The notes beneath the pieces were generated by a model. The model was not told the origin of the DNA and made no database searches. It saw only the letters and a list, made by a program, of their open reading frames with translations. From Treponema sp. (GTDB lineage: Bacteria > Spirochaetota > Spirochaetia > Treponematales > Treponemataceae), in contig JAILHD010000021.1 in assembly GCA_024696155.1 (NCBI GenBank), positions 1 to 43,934 on the forward strand: a stretch of 43,934 nt of DNA, read 5' to 3'. The first letter of the stretch is position 1. Each line of letters begins with the position of its first letter. The translations under genes and the position numbers were made by a program. Shown here piece by piece: positions 24,570 through 32,980 of the stretch.

Positions 24570-25049
24570 ATGACTGACTTGAATCATGTTGTACTTATTG
24601 GACGTTTGACAAGAGACCTGGGTTCTGATGAACGCAGTTTTGGTTATGTTGCAAACGGACAGGCTAGAGCAAACGTCAGCATTGCAGTAAACAGAAGCCG
24701 AAAACAGGCAGATGGCTCTTGGGGTGATGAAGTAAATTATTTTGATGTGACTATTTGGGGAAAAACAGCAGAAAATCTTAAGCCTTACCTTTTAAAAGGT
24801 AAACAGATTTGCGTTGAAGGATATCTTAAACAGGATCGTTGGGAAAAAGACGGTCAGAAGCAGAGCAGAGTAACAATCGTTGCTAATAATGTTCAGCTTT
24901 TAGGTGGCAAAGCAGAAGGAACTCCTATGAGCGGGGGTGCTCCTAGATTCCAGCCTGTAAATGCAGCACCTCAGGGCGGATATCAGTCTTATCCAAATGA
25001 GTCATTCGGTGATTCTGGAAATGATTTCCCAGAAGATATTCCGTTCTAA
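24570..25049 (+). CDS. ssb: Single-stranded DNA-binding protein
   Basis: The 159-residue protein has an N-terminal OB fold (about 1-108: NHVVLIGRLTRDLG, NVSIAVNRSRK, FDVTIWGKTAENL, GKQICVEGYLKQDRWEKDG) and a flexible Gly/Pro/Gln tail ending DFPEDIPF. This acidic tip recruits partner proteins of replication and repair. It acts as a tetramer coating single-stranded DNA, and sits between rpsF and rpsR. Confidence 0.97.
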   Translation: MTDLNHVVLIGRLTRDLGSDERSFGYVANGQARANVSIAVNRSRKQADGSWGDEVNYFDVTIWGKTAENLKPYLLKGKQICVEGYLKQDRWEKDGQKQSRVTIVANNVQLLGGKAEGTPMSGGAPRFQPVNAAPQGGYQSYPNESFGDSGNDFPEDIPF

Positions 25050-25074
25050 ATCTTAATTTATTAAGGAAATAACA

Positions 25075-25386
25075 ATGGCTGAAGAAAACAAAGAATACGA
25101 AGAACAGGCAGCAGCTCAGGTTGCTCCAGAAGCTGAGGGACGTGACGAAGATCGTGACGGCCGTGCAAAAGGTAAAACATACTTCCGCAAGAAGGTTTGC
25201 CGTTTCTGCGCTAACAAAACAAAGATCGACTACAAAGAAGCTGATGCTCTCCGTCGCTATATGACAGAGCGCGGTAAGATTCTTCCACGCCGCATCACTG
25301 GTACTTGTGCAAAACATCAGCGTGAACTTGCAGGTGCAATTAAACGCGCACGCGCAATCTGCCTTCTTCCTTATGTAACAGAGTAG
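25075..25386 (+). CDS. rpsR: Small-subunit ribosomal protein S18
   Basis: The 103-residue protein contains the S18 core ([55 protein letters not shown]) after an acidic N-terminal extension of about 35 residues ([20 protein letters not shown]) not found in the usual 75-residue S18. The CRFC and GTC cysteines are of the zinc-ribbon-like type. It binds S6 on the 30S platform. Confidence 0.96.
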   Translation: MAEENKEYEEQAAAQVAPEAEGRDEDRDGRAKGKTYFRKKVCRFCANKTKIDYKEADALRRYMTERGKILPRRITGTCAKHQRELAGAIKRARAICLLPYVTE

Positions 25387-25550
25387 TCTGTAACTTAGGA
25401 TAAAAAATAAATTAAATGCCGGCCCTCATACTCCGAGGAAAGACAAAAACAAATAAGTAAAGCTAAAAAATTGCTGCATCGCAATTTTACTTAACGCTTT
25501 GCTAAAAAACATGGCCCGCTCTGACCGGCGGGCCCTCACAGGAGCTAGAA
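25387..25550 (+). promoter_or_regulatory. Structured spacer between rpsR and rplI
   Basis: The 164-base gap holds two stems: AAAATTGC/GCAATTTT (25467-25474 with 25481-25488; alternative outer AAGTAAA/TTTACTT, 25455-25461 with 25486-25492) and GGCCCGC/GCGGGCC (about 25512-25533). The GGCCCTCA run occurs twice (near 25424 and 25530). No T-run follows, so this is not a simple terminator. The second stem sits just ahead of the rplI ribosome binding site (AGGAGC) and could tune its translation. Confidence 0.5.
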
Positions 25551-26063
25551 ATGAAAGTAATTCTTAACGTAGACGTAAAATCACTTGGTGAAGAAGGAGA
25601 CGTAAAAAACGTTGCTAACGGTTATGCACGTAACTATCTTCTTCCACGTAATCTTGCTGTTCCTTACAACGAAGCAACAGTAGCTATTTTTGAAGCACGC
25701 AAAGCAGAAATCGAAGCTCGCAAAGAGCAGAAACGCAAGGATTCTGCAAGCCTTAAAGAGAAGCTTGAAGCTCTTAACCTCGAATTGGTTATGCCAGCTG
25801 CAGCAAACGGAAAACTCTTTGGTGCTGTTACTTCAAATGTTATTATGGAAGCACTTGCAAAACAGGGATTTGAAATCGAACGCAAACGCATCGAAATCTC
25901 TGGTTCAGCTATTAAACAGGTTGGTAACTACCACGTTACTGTTAAACTTTATGAAGCACAGGTTGCAGAAGTAAAGGTAGCTGTAAAGTCTCAGATTGAA
26001 GAAGAAAAAGCTGCTGCTCCAAAAGCAGAAAAGAAAGCAGCTGAAGAAGCAAAAGCTGAGTAA
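25551..26063 (+). CDS. rplI: Large-subunit ribosomal protein L9
   Basis: The 170-residue protein has the L9 N-terminal domain (VILNVDVKSLGEEGDVKNVA with NGYARNYLLPRNLAV), the long connecting helix (about 42-75), and a C-terminal RNA-binding domain (about 76-150, LFGAVTSNVI). A 20-residue Ala/Glu/Lys tail (KAEKKAAEEAKAE) extends it. It binds 23S rRNA at the base of the L1 stalk. Confidence 0.97.
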   Translation: MKVILNVDVKSLGEEGDVKNVANGYARNYLLPRNLAVPYNEATVAIFEARKAEIEARKEQKRKDSASLKEKLEALNLELVMPAAANGKLFGAVTSNVIMEALAKQGFEIERKRIEISGSAIKQVGNYHVTVKLYEAQVAEVKVAVKSQIEEEKAAAPKAEKKAAEEAKAE

Positions 26064-26105
26064 TTCTGCAGAATAATTTCTGCTGATTAATCAGTTTTTT
26101 ATAAA

Positions 26106-26137
26106 GCCGGCATTTTTTTAAGTGCCGGTTTTTTTTT
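26106..26137 (+). terminator. Rho-independent terminator after rplI
   Basis: GCCGGCA (26106-26112), 10-base loop, TGCCGGT (26123-26129) and a T-run to 26137. It separates the ribosomal protein operon from dnaB. Confidence 0.9.
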
Positions 26138-26174
26138 GATGTGATATAATTTTTTATAAAGTTTTATTGAGGAA
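26138..26174 (+). promoter_or_regulatory. Own promoter and ribosome binding site of dnaB
   Basis: GATGTGATATAAT (26138-26150) is an extended -10, the same 13-mer as at 3183-3195. GAGG (26169-26172) precedes the dnaB ATG at 26179 by six bases. dnaB is thus expressed separately from rplI. Confidence 0.6.
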
Positions 26175-26178
26175 AAAA

Positions 26179-27504
26179 ATGGACGTAAATTTTAGTGATA
26201 AAGTTCCCCCGCACAGTCTTGAAGCAGAGCAGGCAGTTTTAGGCTCAGTTCTTTTAAATTGGGAATCGTTTTCGGAAGTTATTTCAAAATTACGCCCAGA
26301 AAGTTTTTATTCTGTTCAGAATCAGCTGATTTATGCTGCTTTACAAAAGCTTTTTACACAGAACATTACAGGCGACTCCCTTTCTCTTATAAATGAACTT
26401 ACAAAAGAAGATAACCTTGAAAAGGCTGGAGGCCCTGCTTATATTGCTTCCCTTACAAACGAAGTTCCGTCTTCTTCTAACATTGAAGTTTATGCAAAGA
26501 TTGTAATCGACCGTTTTGAACGCCGCGAACTTATCCGTATTTCTTCTGAGATGCGTTCTACATCTTTTGAGCTTAATACACCAAGCGAAAACTTAATTGA
26601 AAACGCAGAAAAAAAGATTTTTGCCCTGGCAGAAAAAAATGAAAATACAGTAATTCACGCTGCAAACGACATCATGATTAAAGAAATCGGACTTATTGAA
26701 GCCCGTTACCGCAGCAAAAACCAGTTTACAGGTATTCCAACCGGTTTTGCAAAGCTGGACACATATACTTCGGGCTTTCAGAATTCCGAACTTATTATTA
26801 TTGGTGCACGACCTTCTATTGGTAAGACAGCGCTTGCACTTAGTATGATGCAGTATATTTCTGTAGAAAAGCATATTCCATGCGGCTTCTTTTCTCTAGA
26901 AATGCCTTACGAAGCAATTGGTATGCGTATTTTGGCTCAGGAAGCGCGCGTAAACATGAGTAAAATCCGTTCAGGTATGCTTAAACGCGAAGACGTTACA
27001 AAGATTCAGAATGCGGCAGGACGCTGGTTTGAAGCACCTCTTTATGTTGTTGATACTCCTAACATGCGTCTTATTGACCTTAGAGCCATGGCGCGCCGAA
27101 TGGTAACAAAACATCAGGTAAAAATCATCTTTATAGACTATATTGGTTTGATTACAACAGAAGATTCATCTAAGGCTACTTACGATCAGGTAGCAGAGAT
27201 TTCAAAATCGTTAAAGGCACTTGCCCGCGAGCTTCAGATTCCTATTGTTGCATTAAGCCAGGTTGCCCGCGATGCAGAAGGTGAAGAGCCTAAATTAAAT
27301 CAGATTCGTGGTTCTGGTGCCGTTGAACAGGATGCCGACGTTGTTATGTTCCTTCACCGCGACCGTCTTAAGGAAGAAACCGCCGCTCAGGATGCAAAGA
27401 TTATTCTTGCAAAACAGCGTAACGGTGCAACAGGTGACATTAAAATCATGTTTATTCCGTCGTACTCTAAGTTTGAGAACGCCCAGCAGGATGATGAAGG
27501 CTAA
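26179..27504 (+). CDS. dnaB: Replicative DNA helicase DnaB
   Basis: The 441-residue protein has the N-terminal primase-interaction domain (about 8-105, starting KVPPHSLEAEQAVLGSVLLN), a linker helix, and a RecA-like ATPase domain (about 175-440). Walker A is ARPSIGKTAL, Walker B is IIFIDYIGLI, and the later GSGAVEQDADVVMFLHR and KQRNGATGDIKIMF blocks are typical. It unwinds DNA ahead of the replisome as a hexamer. No intein is present. The ATG at 26179 is chosen by its ribosome binding site over an upstream TTG. Confidence 0.97.
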   Translation: MDVNFSDKVPPHSLEAEQAVLGSVLLNWESFSEVISKLRPESFYSVQNQLIYAALQKLFTQNITGDSLSLINELTKEDNLEKAGGPAYIASLTNEVPSSSNIEVYAKIVIDRFERRELIRISSEMRSTSFELNTPSENLIENAEKKIFALAEKNENTVIHAANDIMIKEIGLIEARYRSKNQFTGIPTGFAKLDTYTSGFQNSELIIIGARPSIGKTALALSMMQYISVEKHIPCGFFSLEMPYEAIGMRILAQEARVNMSKIRSGMLKREDVTKIQNAAGRWFEAPLYVVDTPNMRLIDLRAMARRMVTKHQVKIIFIDYIGLITTEDSSKATYDQVAEISKSLKALARELQIPIVALSQVARDAEGEEPKLNQIRGSGAVEQDADVVMFLHRDRLKEETAAQDAKIILAKQRNGATGDIKIMFIPSYSKFENAQQDDEG

Positions 27505-27511
27505 AATAGAA

Positions 27512-27555
27512 AATCCGTTAAAAATCGAAGTACGACAGTGCTTCGATTTAGGATT
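27512..27555. terminator. Two-part stem-loop between dnaB and the CDF gene
   Basis: AAATCGAAG (27522-27530) and CTTCGATTT (27541-27549) form a 9-bp stem, nested in AATCC/GGATT (27512-27516 with 27551-27555). On the minus strand a T-run follows, so it probably ends the CDF transcript and may also end dnaB. A second stem AGTGGC/GCCACT (27573-27578 with 27591-27596) lies between it and the CDF stop. Confidence 0.7.
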
Positions 27556-27612
27556 AACGTGAAAATGCCTCAAGTGGCGAGACTATGCGAGCCACTAAAT
27601 AGCTTTACCACT

Positions 27613-28737
27613 TTAGTCAGACACATCAAAGTCAAACTGAACCTGAACATCATAGTCCGGGTAAGACTGTTTTACGTCTTCTACCACATGATTATAAATT
27701 GCCCTCATATCAAGGGACTCAAAAGAAACTACAATATCAAAGCGCATAAGTTTTTCAACTTCATCAATAAAAAAACCGTGCATCTGAACAATTTCGTTAT
27801 GCCCCATAACAATGCGCATAACATCTTCGTGAATTTTTGACGCACAATCCTGCTTCGTATTAATGCTGTAAACGCCAATAGCCGTCATAACAACGTTGTG
27901 CTTTTGAAGAACAACCTCGGTAATTTTTCTGGTGACCCTGTCAATCTTATCTGCAGTCCAGGTGTCCGGTACTTCTATATGTACAGAGCCAAGGTGCTTG
28001 TCTGGGCCGTAATTGTTTAAAACCAGGTCGTAGGCACCTGCAATTTCGCAGTCAACAGATGCCACAGTCTTTTTAATTTCTTTAGAAATATTTGATTTTA
28101 CGCGTTCGCCAAGAATCTTGCTTAAAGTTTCGTGCAAAGTCTCATAGCCGGCCTGAATAATTGCAAAAGAAATTACAACACCAAGCCAGGCTTCAAGCGA
28201 AAGGTGAAAGAATATAAAAATCAAAGCGGCAATAATGGTTGTTGCAGAAATGATTGAATCCATAAGTGCGTCCTGTCCGCTTGCTACAAGGGAGTCAGAA
28301 TTTACGCGCTTTCCCGTATGTTTTACAAAAAGTCCTAAAAATATTTTTACAAAAACTGCTACAAAAATTATCAAAAGAGAAAGACGTGAATACTCTGGAG
28401 TAACCGGAGTAATTATCTTTTTTACAGATTCAATTAAAGAAGTTACACCGGCATATAAAATGATAACTGCAATAACAAGGGCAGTAATATATTCGGCGCG
28501 TCCGTGCCCGTAAGGATGTTTGCGGTCGGCAGGCTTTCCTGCTAATTTTGTTCCAATTATCGTAACAACAGAAGAAAGCGCATCGCTAAGATTGTTTACG
28601 GAATCAAGAATAATTGCAATTGAGCCGGAAACAAAGCCTACAAATGCTTTAAAGGCAGCCAGCGCAATATTTGCAGAAATTCCAATTACGCTGGTGCGTA
28701 CAATAATCTTTTCTCGTTCGTAAGCAGAAAGTGTCAT
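27613..28737 (-). CDS. CDF-family metal cation efflux transporter
   Basis: The 374-residue protein has six membrane helices (about 12-215) and a C-terminal ferredoxin-like regulatory domain (about 220-300) with a further extension (300-374). Site-A residues are Asp45 and Asn49 (ILDSVNNLSD, helix 2) and Asp156/Asp160 (GQDALMD, helix 5). Zinc exporters use Asp-Asp and His-Asp here, so this Asp/Asn-Asp/Asp set suggests manganese or iron. It exports divalent cations with proton exchange. It starts two bases after the P83/100 stop, with GGAG overlapping the end of that gene. Confidence 0.9.
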   Translation of the reverse strand: MTLSAYEREKIIVRTSVIGISANIALAAFKAFVGFVSGSIAIILDSVNNLSDALSSVVTIIGTKLAGKPADRKHPYGHGRAEYITALVIAVIILYAGVTSLIESVKKIITPVTPEYSRLSLLIIFVAVFVKIFLGLFVKHTGKRVNSDSLVASGQDALMDSIISATTIIAALIFIFFHLSLEAWLGVVISFAIIQAGYETLHETLSKILGERVKSNISKEIKKTVASVDCEIAGAYDLVLNNYGPDKHLGSVHIEVPDTWTADKIDRVTRKITEVVLQKHNVVMTAIGVYSINTKQDCASKIHEDVMRIVMGHNEIVQMHGFFIDEVEKLMRFDIVVSFESLDMRAIYNHVVEDVKQSYPDYDVQVQFDFDVSD

Positions 28738-28739
28738 AC

Positions 28740-30338
28740 TTATTCTCCAATAAGAGTAGAAATATCAGCTTTATTAAGGACTTTGACTTTTCCGTCAGAA
28801 CCTGTTACAGCAATGGCATTTGCATTAATTGTGATTGGGGTTCCGGCCTTTACCTTTTCTACAGATTTACTCTTAAGCTTAAGGTTTGAATCAAAGCGTC
28901 CAATATGGTATGAACCTTTTTCGTTAATTACGCAATAGTATTCGCCGCCGTCTGGAACAATTACAGAAGTTTCAGAAACCATTTCTTCACTTTCCTGGGC
29001 AATTTCCAGAGTTTCTTTATCAATCAAAACAAGTTTTACAGCGCCGTTACCTTTATTTTCTCCTGCAATAGTAAGGAATTTGTCTCCAAGATTAATCATC
29101 TGTCTGCTTCTGATTACGTTTACAGCAGGCTTTTTAATCTGTTTTCCACTTACTTTGTTGTATCGCACAATTCCAAGCAAAGGCTTTTTTTCATCAAGGA
29201 TAATAAGTGCATAATCAGAACCGGCGGCATCATTTTCTGCCTTTTCTCTTTGAACGGCAACCTGATCAATGGCAATGTCCTTGCGTTCTTTCTGAGCCTC
29301 AGAATCTTTTTTGTCTGCAAGTTCCTGCTGTTTTTTAGATTCTTCGCGCGATTTTTCTGTTTTTTCTGCCTGTTCCTTCTGCTTTTCTTCCTGTTTTTCT
29401 AATTCGTTCTGCTTTTGTTTTGCATTGTCTTTTGCCTTTTTAGCATCTTCCTTAGCCTGTTTATCTTCAGGATTTTGGTCTGCAATGCGCTGTTTTTCGT
29501 CAGCATCTTTTTTTGCCGCTTCTGCGTCTTTTTTAGCCTGTTCGGTGCGGACCTTTTCTTCATCAAGTTTTTTGTTGTCTTCTGCCGCCTTCTTTTGAGC
29601 ATCTTTTGCATTCTGATTTGCAGTTTCAGATTCGCGCTCTTTTATGTCTACAAGATTTTTACGGCTCTGAATATTTTTGTCATCATCTTCTTTCATAGAA
29701 GAAACAACATTTTTGTCGCTGATTACAGAAGTATCAATTGTAGAAAGTCCGCCGTTTGTTACATCGTAAAGAGGAATAACAATCTGGGTTTTTCCTGCCC
29801 AGTCGTGATAGTCTACAGAAAGTCCGCAGATTTCTGCTTCAAGATGACTGATTACGGCTTCTTTGTATTTTTCTGCAAATACATCAAGTTTTGCACGGTA
29901 TACGGCGTTATAAACAGTAATAAAAACTGCAAGGGTATCTGCATCTGTTTCTGAATATTTGTAGGCGGCTGTAAGGTATCCGCTGATGATTCGGCGCAGG
30001 TTATTAATATGGTCCAGCTGAGATTCCGAGCCAATAATCAGAATATCAGCATCAAGTTTTTCTTTTACAGAAGTATCTACCGCATGAATTACGCTGTAAC
30101 GCGCATTGTTTCCAATTCGGTCTGATTTTTCAAGATTTCCTGCAATCTGCGCTCCAATTTCGCTACCAATTCCTTTAATCTGAGCCACAGTATTGATTAC
30201 GGAGTGAGGACCTTCGTAGTTTATAAATTCAATTTCTGTATTACCATTAAGACTTTGAAGCTCGGTCGTATTAACTTCAAGAGCAAAAATACTTCCCACA
30301 AACGCAAATACAGAAACAAACAAAGCAATTTTCTTCAT
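28740..30338 (-). CDS. P83/100-family surface antigen
   Basis: The 532-residue protein has a signal peptide (about 1-19, MKKIALFVSVFAFVGSIFA), an N-terminal alpha/beta domain (about 20-215, HSVINTVAQIKGIGSEIGAQ and later IVIPLYDVTNGGLST), a long highly charged coiled coil (about 235-375, lysine/glutamate/glutamine-rich), and a C-terminal beta domain (about 380-532). This is the layout of the spirochaete P83/100 antigens of Borrelia and Treponema, found only in this phylum as far as I know. It is probably periplasmic or outer-membrane associated. CDF follows two bases later. Confidence 0.88.
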   Translation of the reverse strand: MKKIALFVSVFAFVGSIFALEVNTTELQSLNGNTEIEFINYEGPHSVINTVAQIKGIGSEIGAQIAGNLEKSDRIGNNARYSVIHAVDTSVKEKLDADILIIGSESQLDHINNLRRIISGYLTAAYKYSETDADTLAVFITVYNAVYRAKLDVFAEKYKEAVISHLEAEICGLSVDYHDWAGKTQIVIPLYDVTNGGLSTIDTSVISDKNVVSSMKEDDDKNIQSRKNLVDIKERESETANQNAKDAQKKAAEDNKKLDEEKVRTEQAKKDAEAAKKDADEKQRIADQNPEDKQAKEDAKKAKDNAKQKQNELEKQEEKQKEQAEKTEKSREESKKQQELADKKDSEAQKERKDIAIDQVAVQREKAENDAAGSDYALIILDEKKPLLGIVRYNKVSGKQIKKPAVNVIRSRQMINLGDKFLTIAGENKGNGAVKLVLIDKETLEIAQESEEMVSETSVIVPDGGEYYCVINEKGSYHIGRFDSNLKLKSKSVEKVKAGTPITINANAIAVTGSDGKVKVLNKADISTLIGE

Positions 30339-30372
30339 ATGAACTCCGGTAAAAATCCAAGATATCTCTAAT

Positions 30373-30401
30373 ATTATCGTCTTTTAAGAGCGTATAGTAA
30401 A
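30373..30401 (-). promoter_or_regulatory. Promoter of the P83/100-CDF operon
   Basis: On the minus strand TTTACT (30401-30396), 17 bases, GATAAT (30378-30373). CCGGAG precedes the ATG at 30338. Confidence 0.55.
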
Positions 30402-30433
30402 GATATAAATCTTGTTATATTTGATGGAAAAGA

Positions 30434-30494
30434 TGCGAAATTTTCGCAAATATTGACATTTTTTATAAATTAAAGAATAATCTGTTATTCTTTA
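30434..30494 (+). promoter_or_regulatory. Promoter with two palindromes before the protease gene
   Basis: TTGACA (30453-30458), 17 bases, AATAAT (30476-30481) is a near-perfect promoter. TGCGAAA-t-TTTCGCA (30434-30448) is a perfect 15-bp palindrome just upstream, and TAAAGAATAA/TTATTCTTTA (30471-30480 with 30485-30494) is a 10-bp inverted repeat covering the -10 and start. Both look like regulator sites. A leader of about 105 bases follows. Confidence 0.6.
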
Positions 30495-30594
30495 AATATC
30501 TTGTAGCATATCTTACACACTTCAAAAAGTTCTTAATTAAATCATAAAGTTTATATTTTAATCTCAATTTTAAATTCTAAAAGAGGAATTTTTT

Positions 30595-32316
30595 ATGAAA
30601 AATTTAGGAAAAAAAATTGCCGTATCTTTTATGGCAATGATTTTTACAGTTGCACTTAACGCACAGTCATTAAGAGATTATGTATGTGTAGTTGAAGGTA
30701 ATCTTTCTGAAGAAACAAATACATTTCTTACAGAAATAAAAGATTCTTTGGAACGTAATGGTTATACCTATTACGCAGGCTATGTAAATGCCTTCTTAAA
30801 AGGTACATTTGGTTCTGGTTTTATCTGGTATGGTCCAGATGGTAAGCCATATATTGTTACAAACCGCCACGTAGTTTCAAACTACCAGACAGTAAACCTT
30901 ACTTTTGAAAACGAAGACGGTTCTGTTTCTGAATTTAAAGAAATGAAGATTCAGTACATTGATGATGATGTAGATATCGCTCTTATTGCGCTTCCTGCAA
31001 CATTCAAAAAAGAAGGCCTTTCTTTTGTTTCTAAAAGACCAGCAGATGGTGATGACGTATTTTCAGCAGGTTTCCCAGGACTTGCAGGAGAACCTAGCTG
31101 GCAGCTTGGAAAGGGTGTAGTTTCTAACTCTTCTGCAAAAATTAAAGAACTTATTAATCCTGAAATTTCAACAATCATTCAGCATACAGCACAGATTGAT
31201 GGTGGAAACTCTGGTGGTCCTCTTTTAGTTCGTGATTCTTCTGCAAAAATTGGATACAAAGTTTGTGGTGTAAATACCTGGAGTGCAGGAAAACGCCAGA
31301 ACACAAACTTTGCAATTCCAAGTGCAACTGTTGAATCAATTGTAAAATCAAATTACATCAAAAAAGAAAATACAGGTTTTGATGCACGAAGCGTTGCTTT
31401 TATTAAAGCAGTTTCTGATAAAGATGATTTTACAGGTGTTGCGCCTTATATTTCTAACTCTATGGTTTCTAAGTTTGGAGAGAAAGCCCTTAAAGATGTT
31501 CTTGCAAAAGCTTCAAGCAACGTACGCACATATATTTCTGATGTTTTTGAACACAATCCTGTTGATGGTCTTAGATATGCCATTGCATACGGTGTATGGT
31601 CAAAACTGAACTCTGAAGAACGCATTGATATTGTAGAAGTTTCTGCAGAAGCTACAGGAAAGAAAGTTACTTTCAAAGCTGGAGAAGAATCTTTCTCTTC
31701 ATTCTGGATTGAAGAACACGGTTCATGGAAACTTGAAGAATTTGACGGAATTAAAGCCGATAAAAAACTTTCTAACAAAGAAAAAGCCCGCAATCAGAGT
31801 GGAAAAATTTTCTCTATGGAAGACCCATATATTATGTCTATAAGCGGTGGTTATGTAAAAAATCTTTCAGAAGATGCTAACTCCTTCTATTTTGATTTTG
31901 CATATAGACTGGACTTCTTTGCACTTGGATTTGCAGTAACCCGTGATACTGTAACAGTAAATCAGAAAGAGGATTACTCGTATTTTAATAATGTAGAACA
32001 GACACTCTCTATTTTACATGTAGGACCATATGTTCAGTTGAGACTTCCTTTACAGTTTGACCGCGTTCTTGTTATGCCTTATGGCGAAGCAAAAGTTGGT
32101 GTTGGAATTATTTCTGATGAATGGACAAAAGCTGACATTAAACCTATTTTTGCAGGCTTTGGTGGTGGTCTTGAACTTGCTTATAATCCAGATTCAAGTT
32201 TCTCTCCATTCATTGGCGGAAAATACATGATAACAAAGTATCCTGGAGATAGCTCTGGTACTTATACAACAAATAATATGATTATTTATGCCGGAATTAA
32301 GTTTTCGGAGAAATAA
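30595..32316 (+). CDS. Trypsin-like serine protease with C-terminal beta-barrel-like domain
   Basis: The 573-residue protein has a signal peptide (about 1-23, cleaved after LNA), then an HtrA-like trypsin domain (about 60-270). The catalytic triad is His92 (TNRHVV), Asp127 (VDIAL) and Ser206 (DGGNSGGPL). No PDZ domain follows. The middle part (about 275-390) resembles a small alpha/beta domain, and the last 170 residues are alternating amphipathic strands with Gly and aromatic residues (GFAVTRDTV, GPYVQLRLPLQF, FSPFIGGKYMI, IYAGIKF) ending with aromatic-poor EK, like a small outer-membrane beta-barrel. This would tether the protease in the outer membrane. GAGGA precedes the ATG. Confidence 0.75.
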   Translation: MKNLGKKIAVSFMAMIFTVALNAQSLRDYVCVVEGNLSEETNTFLTEIKDSLERNGYTYYAGYVNAFLKGTFGSGFIWYGPDGKPYIVTNRHVVSNYQTVNLTFENEDGSVSEFKEMKIQYIDDDVDIALIALPATFKKEGLSFVSKRPADGDDVFSAGFPGLAGEPSWQLGKGVVSNSSAKIKELINPEISTIIQHTAQIDGGNSGGPLLVRDSSAKIGYKVCGVNTWSAGKRQNTNFAIPSATVESIVKSNYIKKENTGFDARSVAFIKAVSDKDDFTGVAPYISNSMVSKFGEKALKDVLAKASSNVRTYISDVFEHNPVDGLRYAIAYGVWSKLNSEERIDIVEVSAEATGKKVTFKAGEESFSSFWIEEHGSWKLEEFDGIKADKKLSNKEKARNQSGKIFSMEDPYIMSISGGYVKNLSEDANSFYFDFAYRLDFFALGFAVTRDTVTVNQKEDYSYFNNVEQTLSILHVGPYVQLRLPLQFDRVLVMPYGEAKVGVGIISDEWTKADIKPIFAGFGGGLELAYNPDSSFSPFIGGKYMITKYPGDSSGTYTTNNMIIYAGIKFSEK

Positions 32317-32419
32317 ATATATTTAAGAACTAAATTATAAATACAATTAGAAATATAACACAAAATATAACTAAAAAACGATTTATAAATATATTTACTA
32401 ATACAAAGGAGTTTTTCTT

Positions 32420-32980
32420 ATGAAGAAAAAATTAGTTTATGGAATACTTGCAGGACTTTTAATTATGAGTTTTACAAGTTGTGTTTCAACTGCTACTTCT
32501 GGACTTTCACAGTCTAAAGTAAAAAAAGCACTTAAAGAAGGGAACTGGGGTACACCAGAAAACAGCGCTTTACTTTTTACTCCTAATAGTGCTTACAACG
32601 ATTTCTTGCAGCAGAATCCAAAATTCGGTTACAAGTTTTATAAAACTACTACAAGAACAGAAGCTGCAACTGTGTTAATTTTTACATTCGTAACAGGTTC
32701 TGTAGCATTTGTTGAACCTCTTCCAGTTGGATCAGAATTAAAATTGTTCTCATCAACTACAGGAAGTGGTAATTCTTCTACTACAACATACTTTGGTATT
32801 GCTGGTGTTGATGTAGTTCTTAATAAGCCTGGTCTTTTCTACTATAACCCTTATGACAAAGAAGGTGCAAATGAATTGAAATCTTTGAAAGTTCTTTATA
32901 AATACTTTAAAGGTTCAGATTCTGCATGGGAACATGTAATTGCAGACCGTATTGAGGAGTTGAAAAATGCTAAGAAATAA
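32420..32980 (+). CDS. Predicted lipoprotein
   Basis: The 186-residue product has a type II signal peptide with lipobox FTSC (Cys21). The mature part has a compact beta-rich domain (about 60-180) with aromatic-rich segments (NPKFGYKFYK, GLFYYNPYDKEG). AAGGAG precedes the ATG. Its end overlaps the next gene by 14 bases, so both are likely expressed together and may act at the same envelope site. No family is recognised. Confidence 0.7.
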   Translation: MKKKLVYGILAGLLIMSFTSCVSTATSGLSQSKVKKALKEGNWGTPENSALLFTPNSAYNDFLQQNPKFGYKFYKTTTRTEAATVLIFTFVTGSVAFVEPLPVGSELKLFSSTTGSGNSSTTTYFGIAGVDVVLNKPGLFYYNPYDKEGANELKSLKVLYKYFKGSDSAWEHVIADRIEELKNAKK

